A stretch of 64,000 bases of DNA from Pseudomonas viridiflava (GTDB lineage: Bacteria > Pseudomonadota > Gammaproteobacteria > Pseudomonadales > Pseudomonadaceae). The position numbers and the translations under genes are program-made. This document shows positions 18,402-26,580 of the stretch, one piece after another. How positions within the stretch are numbered: position 1 is the first letter of the stretch; each line of letters opens with the position of its first letter. The notes beneath the pieces are model-generated. The model made no database searches. It saw only the letters and a program-made list of their open reading frames with translations, and had not been told where the DNA came from. Where the stretch lies: contig NZ_UPSE01000533.1 of the NCBI RefSeq assembly GCF_900573885.1, positions 1 through 64,000 of the forward strand, given 5' to 3'.

Positions 18402-18746
18402 TCAGTGCAGGGTACGGTTCTGTCCGAACGCCTGCACAACGCTATCGGTGGTACTGCAGACAGGATCAGCCAGCCGATCGAATCGAAAACCGCTGCGGTA
18501 AATCACCACATTGCGGTGACGGCCCAGGGTTTTCAGCGCTTCGGTGGTTTCGGGGCCGAGCAGGCGGCGGTTAATCAGCACTCGATCAAACGGCCTGCCA
18601 GGAAAATCGATCAGGGCCAGCAACTCATCCAGTGAGCCCACCGTGGCAACGCCGAAACACCCGGCGTTATTCATCATTTTTTCGACATTGAAGCGAAGTT
18701 GCGGATCTGCATCCGCAATAAGAATGCGCAGGTGCTTGGCTGACAT
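18402..18746 (-). CDS. Stand-alone degenerate receiver domain lacking the phospho-acceptor
   Basis: 114 residues with the receiver fold pattern: ILIADADP near the N terminus (one of the two acidic residues is Ala), FDRVLINRRLLGP in the middle and VVIYRSG in place of the usual strand-4 Ser/Thr. The position of the phosphorylated aspartate is Asn59, five residues after Asp54, so it should not be phosphorylated in the usual way. No output domain is attached. It lies downstream of, and on the same strand as, the large hybrid kinase, separated by 88 bases. It may be a protein-interaction module in that relay; a decaying gene is the alternative. Confidence 0.7.
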   Translation of the reverse strand: MSAKHLRILIADADPQLRFNVEKMMNNAGCFGVATVGSLDELLALIDFPGRPFDRVLINRRLLGPETTEALKTLGRHRNVVIYRSGFRFDRLADPVCSTTDSVVQAFGQNRTLH

Positions 18747-18834
18747 GAGAAAGGGCTCTTGATAGATGAGCCCGCAAGTGTCACCACGCCCGAGCAGCGC
18801 TTAAACGCGACCGTTCCCAGAGCGCCGTAGGAAG

Positions 18835-21800
18835 TTACTCTTCAACCACCTGGAGAACAGCTGCAACATTGGCCAACTCTTCTTCCAGCGCGTGGAGCCG
18901 GGCATTCAGCTCTTGAGCCCCCAGCTGTCCCTTGCAGGCTTCGTGCAATGCCGCAGCGTATTGCTGCACCCCGGTCGCTCCAATGTTTCCCGCAGTGCCT
19001 TGCAGCGTATGCGCGAGGCGGGTGGTCACGCTCTCATCGCCCTCCTCCAGGGCCTCTTTGAAATGCGCGGGGAAATCCAGCGCCTGCTGGCGAAACATCT
19101 TCAGTAATCTGGTGTAGAGCACAACGTTGTTCATGCACACCGCCATGCCCGCGTCGACGTCTATACCGGGAAGCTCGCCGAGCCCGTCAGCCGATAACGG
19201 CGAAACCGGTTCGGCTGCCGCAGAATTCACAGCAAGCGGCTTCATCCACTTGGTAATCGTGGCGAACATGCTCCCCAAATCGAGCGGCTTGGTGATGTAG
19301 TCGTCCATCCCGGCCGCCAGTGCTTTCTCCCTGTCACCCTTCATTGCGCTGGCGGTCATGGCAATCACCGGCAAGTGCCGCGTCTTCACGTCTGCGCGGA
19401 TGGTTTGAGTCGCCGTGTAGCCATCCATTACTGGCATCTGGCAATCCATGAGAACCAGCGCGAACTCTTGGTCCTGGTCAAGAATCTCCAGCGCACGCTG
19501 TCCATTGGCGGCCACTACGACCGAAGCGCCTGCTTGCGTTAGCAGCGCAACTGCCAACTCCTGATTGAGCTCATTGTCTTCGACCAGAAGAATGCGAGCG
19601 CCGTCCAGACGTGCACCCTGCCCCAAGGCAACCGAGCTGTCGCGCAGTTTCCCAACAGCAGCCGAGCCAAGACCTTCATCCGTTTCGGAAATCGCGCCTA
19701 TCAACTTTATCGTGGTCAACGGTTTCGACAGCACGGCGTCGAACGCTTCCGCACGTTCCACGCCGGCTGAATCTTCACCGCCTGCCGATCTGATCAGAAC
19801 AGCGCGGACATCGCCGTGATTGGGCCGTTGCCGAATCAGCTCCAGGCAATAGGCGCCGCCCATGATCGGCATTTGCTCGTCCAAAAGAATCACATCGTAC
19901 TGGCTACCGGACTGGCAAATTTTGTCGATTGCTATCAAGGCCTCAATACCATTGGCCACCTCGTCTACCCGCAGGCCAAGCGCAAGTCCCATCGCCGCTA
20001 CCATCTCCCGAGCGGCCGCATTGTCGTCGACCAGCAACACGCGCAAGTTTTTCAGCGACTCGGTTGATGCCGCCAACGCTTGCGGAGCGCTCAGACAGTC
20101 GACGTCGATATGGAAATGGAACGTCGAACCCACACCGTATTTCGACTCTACCCAAATGCGTCCATTCATCAGCTCGACCAGTTGCTTACTGATAACCAGG
20201 CCAAGACCGCTACCCCCGTAACGGCGCGTCGTGGAGGAATCCGCCTGGGTGAAGCTATTGAACAGCTTTGACTTCTGCGCCTCGGTGAGTCCGATACCCG
20301 TGTCCTTCACCCAGAAATGCAGGGTGACCCGTGTATCGACCACCTCAACGAGTTCAACCCCGACGATAACTTCCCCCTGCTCAGTAAACTTCACCGCATT
20401 GTTGCCAAGATTAATCAGCACTTGAGCGAGGCGCAGCCGGTCTCCAATCAATAAAGGGGGAACGGTCGCGGGAATATCGAATAACAACTCAATGTTTTTT
20501 TGATTGGCGCGTAAGCTGATGGCGTTGGAAAGATCGTCGAACACCTCTTCCAGATTAAACTCAAGGTGTTCGATTTCCATCTTGGTCGACTCGAGCTTAC
20601 TGAAATCCAAGATGTCGTTGATGATGTCCAGTAATGAGTTAGCCGCCTGATTAACCTTCTCTATGTAATTACGTTGCAACGGATCAAGCGTACCGCGAAG
20701 TGCTAAAAGCGACATACCCATAATTGCGTTCATAGGCGTGCGAATCTCATGGCTCATGTTTGCCAGGAACTCGCTTTTTATTTTATTGGCGGACTCAGCA
20801 GCACTCATCGCCTTTGCCATTTCACGCTCGGCAACTTTTTGACCGCTGATATCGATAAGCCAACCAAGCGTTCCCGTCTCGCCGAGAAAATCTATCCGTA
20901 AAAAATTGACGAGTACGTCGCGCACTTGGTGATTGTTGTCATACACCTGCGTTTCATGCTGCTCAACAAACCCGTGGCGCCGAAGAACTTCTCTGAGCTG
21001 CTCGCGTTCTCCTGAGTTCACATACAAGCGCGGCATCGGCACGCCCACTCGAACATCGAAGGTATTGGTAAACAGAGGGTTGGCAAATTTAACGATGCCT
21101 TGTGAGCCTACCTGCAAATCGTCAGCGATAATGCATACCGCGACCGGCGCGTTATCCAGTACCAGTTGAAGGCGTTGATGCTGACGGGCAATCTCCAGCG
21201 AGTCTCTTCGGCGAAGGCGCAGATCTGCCAGACGGCGGAGCAAAAACCAAAATAATACGCCGCACGACCCTGCAGTCAGAAAGGAAATCCAGAAGCCTTC
21301 CTTGAAGCTATAGACCGGAGCCAGTGCACTGATCGTCACCAACTTCCATTTTCCGTTTGGGTCATTCCAATCAACCGGAGCTGACGTGACAGCGTACCGT
21401 TGACCGTCTACCACGACGGTATCGTCTGATAGATCAAAAGGAAGCGCTCTTACCAGGCTTTCATCGTCGAAGTACGTGCCAAACAGCTTGCTTGTTGCGA
21501 TATCCCTTATCTGCTGCGCGGATTTAACGCCATCAGTATGTAAGCTCCATTCGAGACGCCCTGACGTAAAAACCACGCCTTGCGGAGAAATGACGAGACC
21601 GATGCGCTGCCCGTCGTCCCTCACGAAATCACCTAATTGAGCGGCCTCAAATCGACCCACTACCGCGCCCGTCACCTCCTCTGACGTTGCGTCCAGGTAA
21701 ACCGGCGCCGATACGAAATAGACGAGCCGACCGGTCACCGGACTTACGCCCCCGTTAACGCTCGGCAGTCCCCTCATCGCTTGCTGAAAATAAGGTCGGT

Positions 21801-22254
21801 TGCTCAGATCTACGCCGATAGGCGAGAGATTTTCGCTATTCCATTCGCTCTTGATGATGCCCTTCTCGTCGACCACGAACGCAAGGTTCGCGCCGACACG
21901 CTTGGCAATTACCTGCAAGGCCGGACGGGCAATGTTGAATTGCCTGGCGTGATTAATGTCCGTTTCAAGCGATGCAGTACGCACGGACGAATTGATCAAA
22001 CCCGCCAGCAGCAGCGCGCCCATCCCCTTTCCGTTGAGCGTCACACCTTCAAGACTGAACGCGTTCTCGCGGACCAGAGCCCGCTCGGCGTCACGAAACC
22101 TGTCCTCCACCATCAGCCTGTAGGCCTGAGTGGCGGCGAAGCCTACCAACAGTGAAAACGACAGCGCGCCGATCAACACAGGGACTCGGTTAACGCCAAT
22201 CCACTCTGAAATTTTATTCACACGAAAAGCCCTGGAGCAGGAAGAGAAAAGCAT
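18835..22254 (-). CDS. Hybrid sensor histidine kinase (dCache, PAS, HisKA, HATPase, REC, REC, Hpt)
   Basis: 1139-residue membrane kinase with a complete phosphorelay: first membrane helix (about 22-45), a periplasmic dCache-like sensor (50-315), a second helix (320-340), PAS (360-480), HisKA with His near 502 in MSHEIRTPMN, HATPase (610-725), receiver 1 with Asp near 791 in LLDEQMP, receiver 2 with Asp near 935 in LMDCQMP and Lys in ITKP, and a C-terminal Hpt with His near 1080 in LAHTLQGTAG. All phospho-residues are present, unlike the neighbouring receivers. The start at 22254 has no good ribosome site; an in-frame GTG at 22221 is an alternative. It is divergent from the REC-EAL gene, an arrangement like the Roc/Sad locus, although RocS proteins have a different sensor. 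Confidence 0.88.
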   Translation of the reverse strand: MLFSSCSRAFRVNKISEWIGVNRVPVLIGALSFSLLVGFAATQAYRLMVEDRFRDAERALVRENAFSLEGVTLNGKGMGALLLAGLINSSVRTASLETDINHARQFNIARPALQVIAKRVGANLAFVVDEKGIIKSEWNSENLSPIGVDLSNRPYFQQAMRGLPSVNGGVSPVTGRLVYFVSAPVYLDATSEEVTGAVVGRFEAAQLGDFVRDDGQRIGLVISPQGVVFTSGRLEWSLHTDGVKSAQQIRDIATSKLFGTYFDDESLVRALPFDLSDDTVVVDGQRYAVTSAPVDWNDPNGKWKLVTISALAPVYSFKEGFWISFLTAGSCGVLFWFLLRRLADLRLRRRDSLEIARQHQRLQLVLDNAPVAVCIIADDLQVGSQGIVKFANPLFTNTFDVRVGVPMPRLYVNSGEREQLREVLRRHGFVEQHETQVYDNNHQVRDVLVNFLRIDFLGETGTLGWLIDISGQKVAEREMAKAMSAAESANKIKSEFLANMSHEIRTPMNAIMGMSLLALRGTLDPLQRNYIEKVNQAANSLLDIINDILDFSKLESTKMEIEHLEFNLEEVFDDLSNAISLRANQKNIELLFDIPATVPPLLIGDRLRLAQVLINLGNNAVKFTEQGEVIVGVELVEVVDTRVTLHFWVKDTGIGLTEAQKSKLFNSFTQADSSTTRRYGGSGLGLVISKQLVELMNGRIWVESKYGVGSTFHFHIDVDCLSAPQALAASTESLKNLRVLLVDDNAAAREMVAAMGLALGLRVDEVANGIEALIAIDKICQSGSQYDVILLDEQMPIMGGAYCLELIRQRPNHGDVRAVLIRSAGGEDSAGVERAEAFDAVLSKPLTTIKLIGAISETDEGLGSAAVGKLRDSSVALGQGARLDGARILLVEDNELNQELAVALLTQAGASVVVAANGQRALEILDQDQEFALVLMDCQMPVMDGYTATQTIRADVKTRHLPVIAMTASAMKGDREKALAAGMDDYITKPLDLGSMFATITKWMKPLAVNSAAAEPVSPLSADGLGELPGIDVDAGMAVCMNNVVLYTRLLKMFRQQALDFPAHFKEALEEGDESVTTRLAHTLQGTAGNIGATGVQQYAAALHEACKGQLGAQELNARLHALEEELANVAAVLQVVEE

Positions 22255-22476
22255 TACATGCTGATGTTATGGCGGTCCTTCCGGACCGGGCCTTTGATAT
22301 GAAACCTTAGCACCACAATGACATCAGCGTGACGCACGTTAACAAATCCACTGTTATGGGCGTAACAAAAGCTCCCTTATAAGCCGTTTCCTACAACGCA
22401 AGGAGATTGGTTGTACATCAACTACGCGAGACCGATGCGATATTTCGGCAACTCATTTTGCGTAGGAACAGCATAA
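22255..22476. promoter_or_regulatory. Divergent intergenic region between hybrid kinase and REC-EAL gene
   Basis: The only space for promoters of both the kinase (minus) and the REC-EAL gene (plus). It contains a small hairpin GGTCC-TTC-GGACC-like structure near 22273-22289 and is AT-rich between 22330 and 22400, with CTTATAAG near 22376 as a possible -10 or regulator site. No regulator motif could be assigned with confidence. Confidence 0.4.
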
Positions 22477-23676
22477 ATGTCCCAGACGAAAATCCTGATC
22501 TCAGATATTCATCCTCTGGCCAGGCAGGCGTTGATCACAACATTGAATGCCCTAGGCTATAACAACGTTTATGCGGCGCCGAACAAAAAAACCGTTACTG
22601 ATATAAGCAACATAGAAAAGGACTTCGACATATTGTTCTTTTCCATAAGCGCTCAGCCAGCTGATGACGTGCATTTTTTACGCACCTTGAATGCATACGG
22701 GAATATAAAAAATATAGTGGTAATCAGCGACGCTCCGCCGGACATTCAAGCTGCCATCCACAGTCTGGCGCGCGCATTCGGAATAAACGTGCTTGGCCAG
22801 CTGCGCAAAAAACACACCAAAAGTGATGTGCATGACGTGTTAGCACGCTGTGCCCCAACGTTGGAATTCCAGAAAACACCGCACATTTACCCGGACTTGC
22901 CCGCGAAAGCTATTGCATACGCCGTTCAGCACGATCAATTTATCCCTTTCTACCAGCCAAAAATAGATCTGCAGACAATGAAAGTTGTGGGAGCCGAGCT
23001 GCTGATGCGCTGGGACCATCCCGATCTCGGCATCATCAGCCCATTCAGATTCATCGACATCGCAAAGCGCTTCGGCCATCTGGATACCATGACATTTGCA
23101 ATCCTGCGAAAAGCCCTGCCCTTTTTGAGAGCTAAATCCCTAGACAAAGATTTCAAGTTATCTATAAATATTGATGCGTCGCAATTGGGAAAACCCGATT
23201 TCGCCATGAAACTCATCGGCATGTTGGAAAGCTGTTCCGTATCTCCAGAAGCACTGATCATAGAGATTACCGAAACCGGTCTTCTGAAATCGCCGATCGA
23301 ATGTCTCGCCAACCTCATCCATTTGCGTCTTCTCGGCTGTGGCATATCAATCGATGACTTTGGCGTTGGCTTGTCGTCCTTACAGCGGATTTGCGAACTT
23401 CCCTGTACGGAAATCAAACTCGACATGAGTTTCACACAGTCGCTAACTCACAACCGGCGCACCCAGTTATCCGTCTCAAGCATGGCGCGTTTGGCTAAAG
23501 ACATCGGACTGCAGTTAGTGGTAGAGGGGGTGGAGACTGTTGAACAACTTAAGCTTCTGCAAAGTTTCGGTTGCGCAATTGGTCAAGGCTACCTCTTTTC
23601 CCCACCATTACCCGAAGCACGATTTACCAACTGGATAAACGACAGAGAAAATCTGAAATATACAAGTGGCAGCTGA
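22477..23676 (+). CDS. Receiver-like/EAL protein, c-di-GMP phosphodiesterase (RocR-like)
   Basis: 399 residues. The N-terminal 125 are receiver-like (ILISDIHP start) but Ser56 stands where the phosphorylated Asp is expected, and one of the paired acidic residues is Ile. The C-terminal EAL domain appears complete: the catalytic signature reads ELL (Glu near 174 in GAELLMRW), and ITETG, IDDFGVG, IKLD, VEGVET and QGYLFSPP are all present, so hydrolysis of cyclic-di-GMP is plausible. The layout copies P. aeruginosa RocR, in which the receiver controls the EAL output; here control by phosphorylation is unlikely. AGGAAC precedes ATG 22477. Codons are markedly AT-richer than in the flanking core genes. 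Confidence 0.85.
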   Translation: MSQTKILISDIHPLARQALITTLNALGYNNVYAAPNKKTVTDISNIEKDFDILFFSISAQPADDVHFLRTLNAYGNIKNIVVISDAPPDIQAAIHSLARAFGINVLGQLRKKHTKSDVHDVLARCAPTLEFQKTPHIYPDLPAKAIAYAVQHDQFIPFYQPKIDLQTMKVVGAELLMRWDHPDLGIISPFRFIDIAKRFGHLDTMTFAILRKALPFLRAKSLDKDFKLSINIDASQLGKPDFAMKLIGMLESCSVSPEALIIEITETGLLKSPIECLANLIHLRLLGCGISIDDFGVGLSSLQRICELPCTEIKLDMSFTQSLTHNRRTQLSVSSMARLAKDIGLQLVVEGVETVEQLKLLQSFGCAIGQGYLFSPPLPEARFTNWINDRENLKYTSGS

Positions 23677-23833
23677 AAGGCCCTTTGCTCGGCGCGTTGA
23701 TCAGCCTTATTGAATCCACCGTAACAGTCTTTGCAAACGTTTCCGCGCCAGAAGTCTGCTACAACTATAAACACCGACGAGCAAAGTCAGGAAACACAGC
23801 TACGCTTACTATATTTGTCACCTGGGGAATGTG

Positions 23834-24673
23834 ATGGACGAGAATAGAACAATGAACAGGACGCATGATAATCCCGCTGCCCGTTACGATGCAGTTTCCG
23901 CTAACGAAAGCCCTGAACCGGCACGCCTGAATGTTCTACTGGTTGATGATCATCCTGCCAACATACTTGTTCTGGAACAGCAGCTTCTATCGTTGGGATA
24001 TACGGTTACCACTGCCGAAGATGGAGCTCAGGCATTAGCACTTGCAAAGAAAACTAAGTTCGATCTAGTCCTCACCGATTGCAGCATGCCGGTAATGGAC
24101 GGCTACGAACTCACCAGGCAGTTACGTGCACTTGAGTCCACGACCTCTCATCGTTACTGGATCGTGGGTGTTACGGCTCTTGCCCAACAAGATGAACGCC
24201 TTCGCTACGAAGAGTGCGGAATGGACGATTGCCTGTTCAAACCAGTAAGCATCGCCGATCTCAAACGCTGCATCACAAACCTCGGAAGCACATCGGCACA
24301 GCAAACTGCGGATACGTCTTCCACTTTGAACTTGATAGACAAACAAAGCATTGCTGCGCTGACAAACGGCAACAGCACATTAATCGATTTATTTATAAAA
24401 CAACTATACGCTTCAAACGAAACAGATTTGGCAAACATGTCTAAAACCTTAGACACATGCCGCTGGGATGAGTTTTCGCTTCTCGTACACCGCGTGAAGG
24501 GTGTGGCTCGCCTCATCAATTCCGGAGCCATTCTGGCACCAATTGAAAAATTCGAACAGGCATCCCATAACCCCCCCTCGGACACAGAATTAAAGTCGCT
24601 CGCCTACGAAATTTGCGCTGCAGTAAATAAATTACAGCACGCACTTTTGCAAGAAATCAATACACCATCCTAA
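23834..24673 (+). CDS. Response regulator with C-terminal Hpt domain
   Basis: 279 residues: a receiver (about 32-155) with LLVDDHP, phospho-acceptor Asp82 in LTDCSMPVMDG and Lys136 in LFKP, followed by a linker and an Hpt domain (about 175-275) with the candidate phospho-His at 219 in LVHRVKG. This is the C-terminal half of a BvgS/EvgS-type kinase made as a separate protein. It could take phosphate from the divergent hybrid kinase and hand it to the LuxR-type regulator 31 bases downstream. ATG 23834 is preceded by GGGGAA; a GTG at 23831 is an alternative. The gene is AT-rich. Confidence 0.85.
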   Translation: MDENRTMNRTHDNPAARYDAVSANESPEPARLNVLLVDDHPANILVLEQQLLSLGYTVTTAEDGAQALALAKKTKFDLVLTDCSMPVMDGYELTRQLRALESTTSHRYWIVGVTALAQQDERLRYEECGMDDCLFKPVSIADLKRCITNLGSTSAQQTADTSSTLNLIDKQSIAALTNGNSTLIDLFIKQLYASNETDLANMSKTLDTCRWDEFSLLVHRVKGVARLINSGAILAPIEKFEQASHNPPSDTELKSLAYEICAAVNKLQHALLQEINTPS

Positions 24674-24704
24674 TAATCCATCACTCATTCACAGCGGAAC
24701 CAAA

Positions 24705-25331
24705 ATGGGCAAGATACTTATCGTCGACGACCATCCTGTCGTAAGACTGGCAATCAAGTTATTACTGGAGCGCGAAGGCCATACTTTACTGGGCGAGACG
24801 GATAATGGCGTAGACGCGTTAACGATTATTCGTACGCAGAAGCCCGACCTGATCATATTGGATATAGGTATCCCGAAAATCGACGGGCTTGAGGTACTTG
24901 CGCGCATAAGCACGTTGAAGCCCCGACCACGAGTGCTTATCCTGACTTCCCAACCCGCCGACTTACTCGCCTTCCGCTGCATGAAAGCGGGCGCGGCCGG
25001 TTTCGTTACCAAGGGCGACAATCTGGAAGAGTTGCAGCGTGCGGTCTGGGCTGCTCTCTCTGGGTATAGTTTTTTCCCAACGGATATTCTGAGCACCGTG
25101 AACCCCACTATTTCCGATAGCAGCGAACAGGCAATGCTAAACAGCTTGTCTGACCGGGAAATAATGGTGCTGCAGATGCTTGCTCAAGGAAAATCGAACA
25201 AGGAAATCGGCGATTCACTACTGCTAAGCAATAAAACCATCAGCACCTATAAAACTCGCCTTCAATTAAAACTAAACGCATTCAACCTTGTTGCGCTTGT
25301 CGATTTCGCCAAACGCAACGGTCTTGGTTAA
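24705..25331 (+). CDS. NarL/BvgA-family response regulator (RocA-like)
   Basis: 208 residues: receiver with LIVDDHP, phospho-acceptor Asp53 in IILDIGIP and Lys in VTKGD, then a LuxR-type helix-turn-helix (about 145-200) with LSDREIMVLQMLAQGKSNKEIG and LSNKTISTYKTRL. It is very close in pattern to BvgA, EvgA and RocA1, which act with unorthodox kinases. It is the only DNA-binding protein in the cluster and therefore its likely transcriptional output. The gene sits 31 bases after the REC-Hpt gene, probably in the same transcript. Confidence 0.9.
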   Translation: MGKILIVDDHPVVRLAIKLLLEREGHTLLGETDNGVDALTIIRTQKPDLIILDIGIPKIDGLEVLARISTLKPRPRVLILTSQPADLLAFRCMKAGAAGFVTKGDNLEELQRAVWAALSGYSFFPTDILSTVNPTISDSSEQAMLNSLSDREIMVLQMLAQGKSNKEIGDSLLLSNKTISTYKTRLQLKLNAFNLVALVDFAKRNGLG

Positions 25332-25452
25332 AATTTACCCTGACTTCATCCGGCTTCGGCTTCCTGTTCTTCAGACCCATCCTGCATCTGCGCTTCCAAG
25401 CTCCTTATAACCTCGTTAGCAGTTAACGTGGTCAAAGGAGCGCAGGAAGCGC

Positions 25453-25911
25453 ATGCTTAATTTTTTAATAGCTAGTGATCGGGCGACCATACGAACTCAG
25501 TTCAAAAATCTGTGCGCGAGCAGTGGCTTGCATGTATGTGCGGAGGCTGTGACACCTGAGTGTGCTCTACTCCTGACCAAGCGTCACATTCCTGACGTTG
25601 TCGTTCTGAATTTTCGCTGTTCGGTGGCGAGGCAGGCGGAGGCGATTTCCGAGATTTCGCGCTTGTTTAAAAAAACCAAAATATTAGTCATAACATCTCG
25701 CGAGTCCGCGCGGTCGACCCGCGCATACTTGGCTGCCGGCGCGTCTGCGCTGCTTCCGACTCTGTGTACTTATCAAGATCTAATATCGATTGTTTCCGGA
25801 GCCGGGGCGGGTTTCAATATTGTTCCGATAAGATCGCTACCCGCTCCAAAAGTAAAACTAGCCTATCGAGCGGTCGTACCTGTGGGGGACGAAGGCTGCC
25901 CGGATGGGTAA
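25453..25911 (+). CDS. Receiver-like protein lacking phospho-acceptor and output domain
   Basis: 152 residues. The N-terminal 120 follow a NarL-type receiver (FLIASDRATIR; PDVVVLNFRCS; ILVITSRES; AYLAAGASALLP), but Asn53 replaces the phosphorylated aspartate and the conserved Lys is missing near LLPTLC. The C-terminal 30 residues are not a helix-turn-helix. AGGAAGCG precedes ATG 25453, so it is probably translated. It could compete with or titrate the true receiver of the regulator just upstream; a truncated paralogue of that regulator is the simpler origin. Confidence 0.7.
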   Translation: MLNFLIASDRATIRTQFKNLCASSGLHVCAEAVTPECALLLTKRHIPDVVVLNFRCSVARQAEAISEISRLFKKTKILVITSRESARSTRAYLAAGASALLPTLCTYQDLISIVSGAGAGFNIVPIRSLPAPKVKLAYRAVVPVGDEGCPDG

Positions 25912-26035
25912 TCTACATAACGTTGGAATGAGACGCCCCACAGGCTCGCGTCATAGCCGCTGATCCACTTTATAGAACGTTCACGCTTGTTGGCAGCCGA
26001 ACTCATGTGGCCTTCATTATTCAGAGGGATACAAC

Positions 26036-26353
26036 ATGGCTAGCAAAACCATCTGCATGTTACTCATCGTGTTCGGGCTCGCTGGCAGCGGCACGGTCAG
26101 CTTGGCGGCGGACGGCATCGACAGTACCGGCCCCACGCCCAGTTCCGGTCCAACCAACCCAACTCCTCCTACGCTGCCGACGCCGGGTACCGGGGTTCAC
26201 ACCGACGCAGGCAGTGGAGCCGGAGCGGATAGCCCAGACGAACCCCCATCCACTGGCACAGCCGACGACCGGGCGAAAAACTCTGCGCCCCCCTCAGGCA
26301 AAGCGACCCCGGGTGAGCCCGACGCGGGCCAACCTAGAACCGCTCCCAATTAG
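26036..26353 (+). CDS. Small secreted Pro/Thr/Gly-rich protein
   Basis: 105 residues: a signal peptide (about 1-25, cut after SLAA) and a mature part almost wholly of Pro, Thr, Gly, Ser, Asp and Ala (TPSSGPTNPTPPTLPTPG). It has no cysteine or recognisable domain and is probably disordered. AGAGGGA lies nine bases before the ATG. It lies between the receiver-like gene and egtBD with gaps over 120 bases on both sides. No function is recognised. Confidence 0.65.
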   Translation: MASKTICMLLIVFGLAGSGTVSLAADGIDSTGPTPSSGPTNPTPPTLPTPGTGVHTDAGSGAGADSPDEPPSTGTADDRAKNSAPPSGKATPGEPDAGQPRTAPN

Positions 26354-26580
26354 TTTTCGGCAGCATCCATCACGCCCCCGCGATCTCGGCTATCGCCCGC
26401 CACTCGCTGGCATTCGCCGGGCCAAGCCGCCCGGCAGCTAGCCGCACGCTCCTGCGAACTTTTTTAGAACCTTCTGCATCAGACCTATAACCCAAACATA
26501 GGCGGCAGTGGGTGCTTGCTCCTGTCCGCTCACCGCTAAAAACAGCGCCGCAAGGTAGCGGCACTGGAAGAGGGATAACA

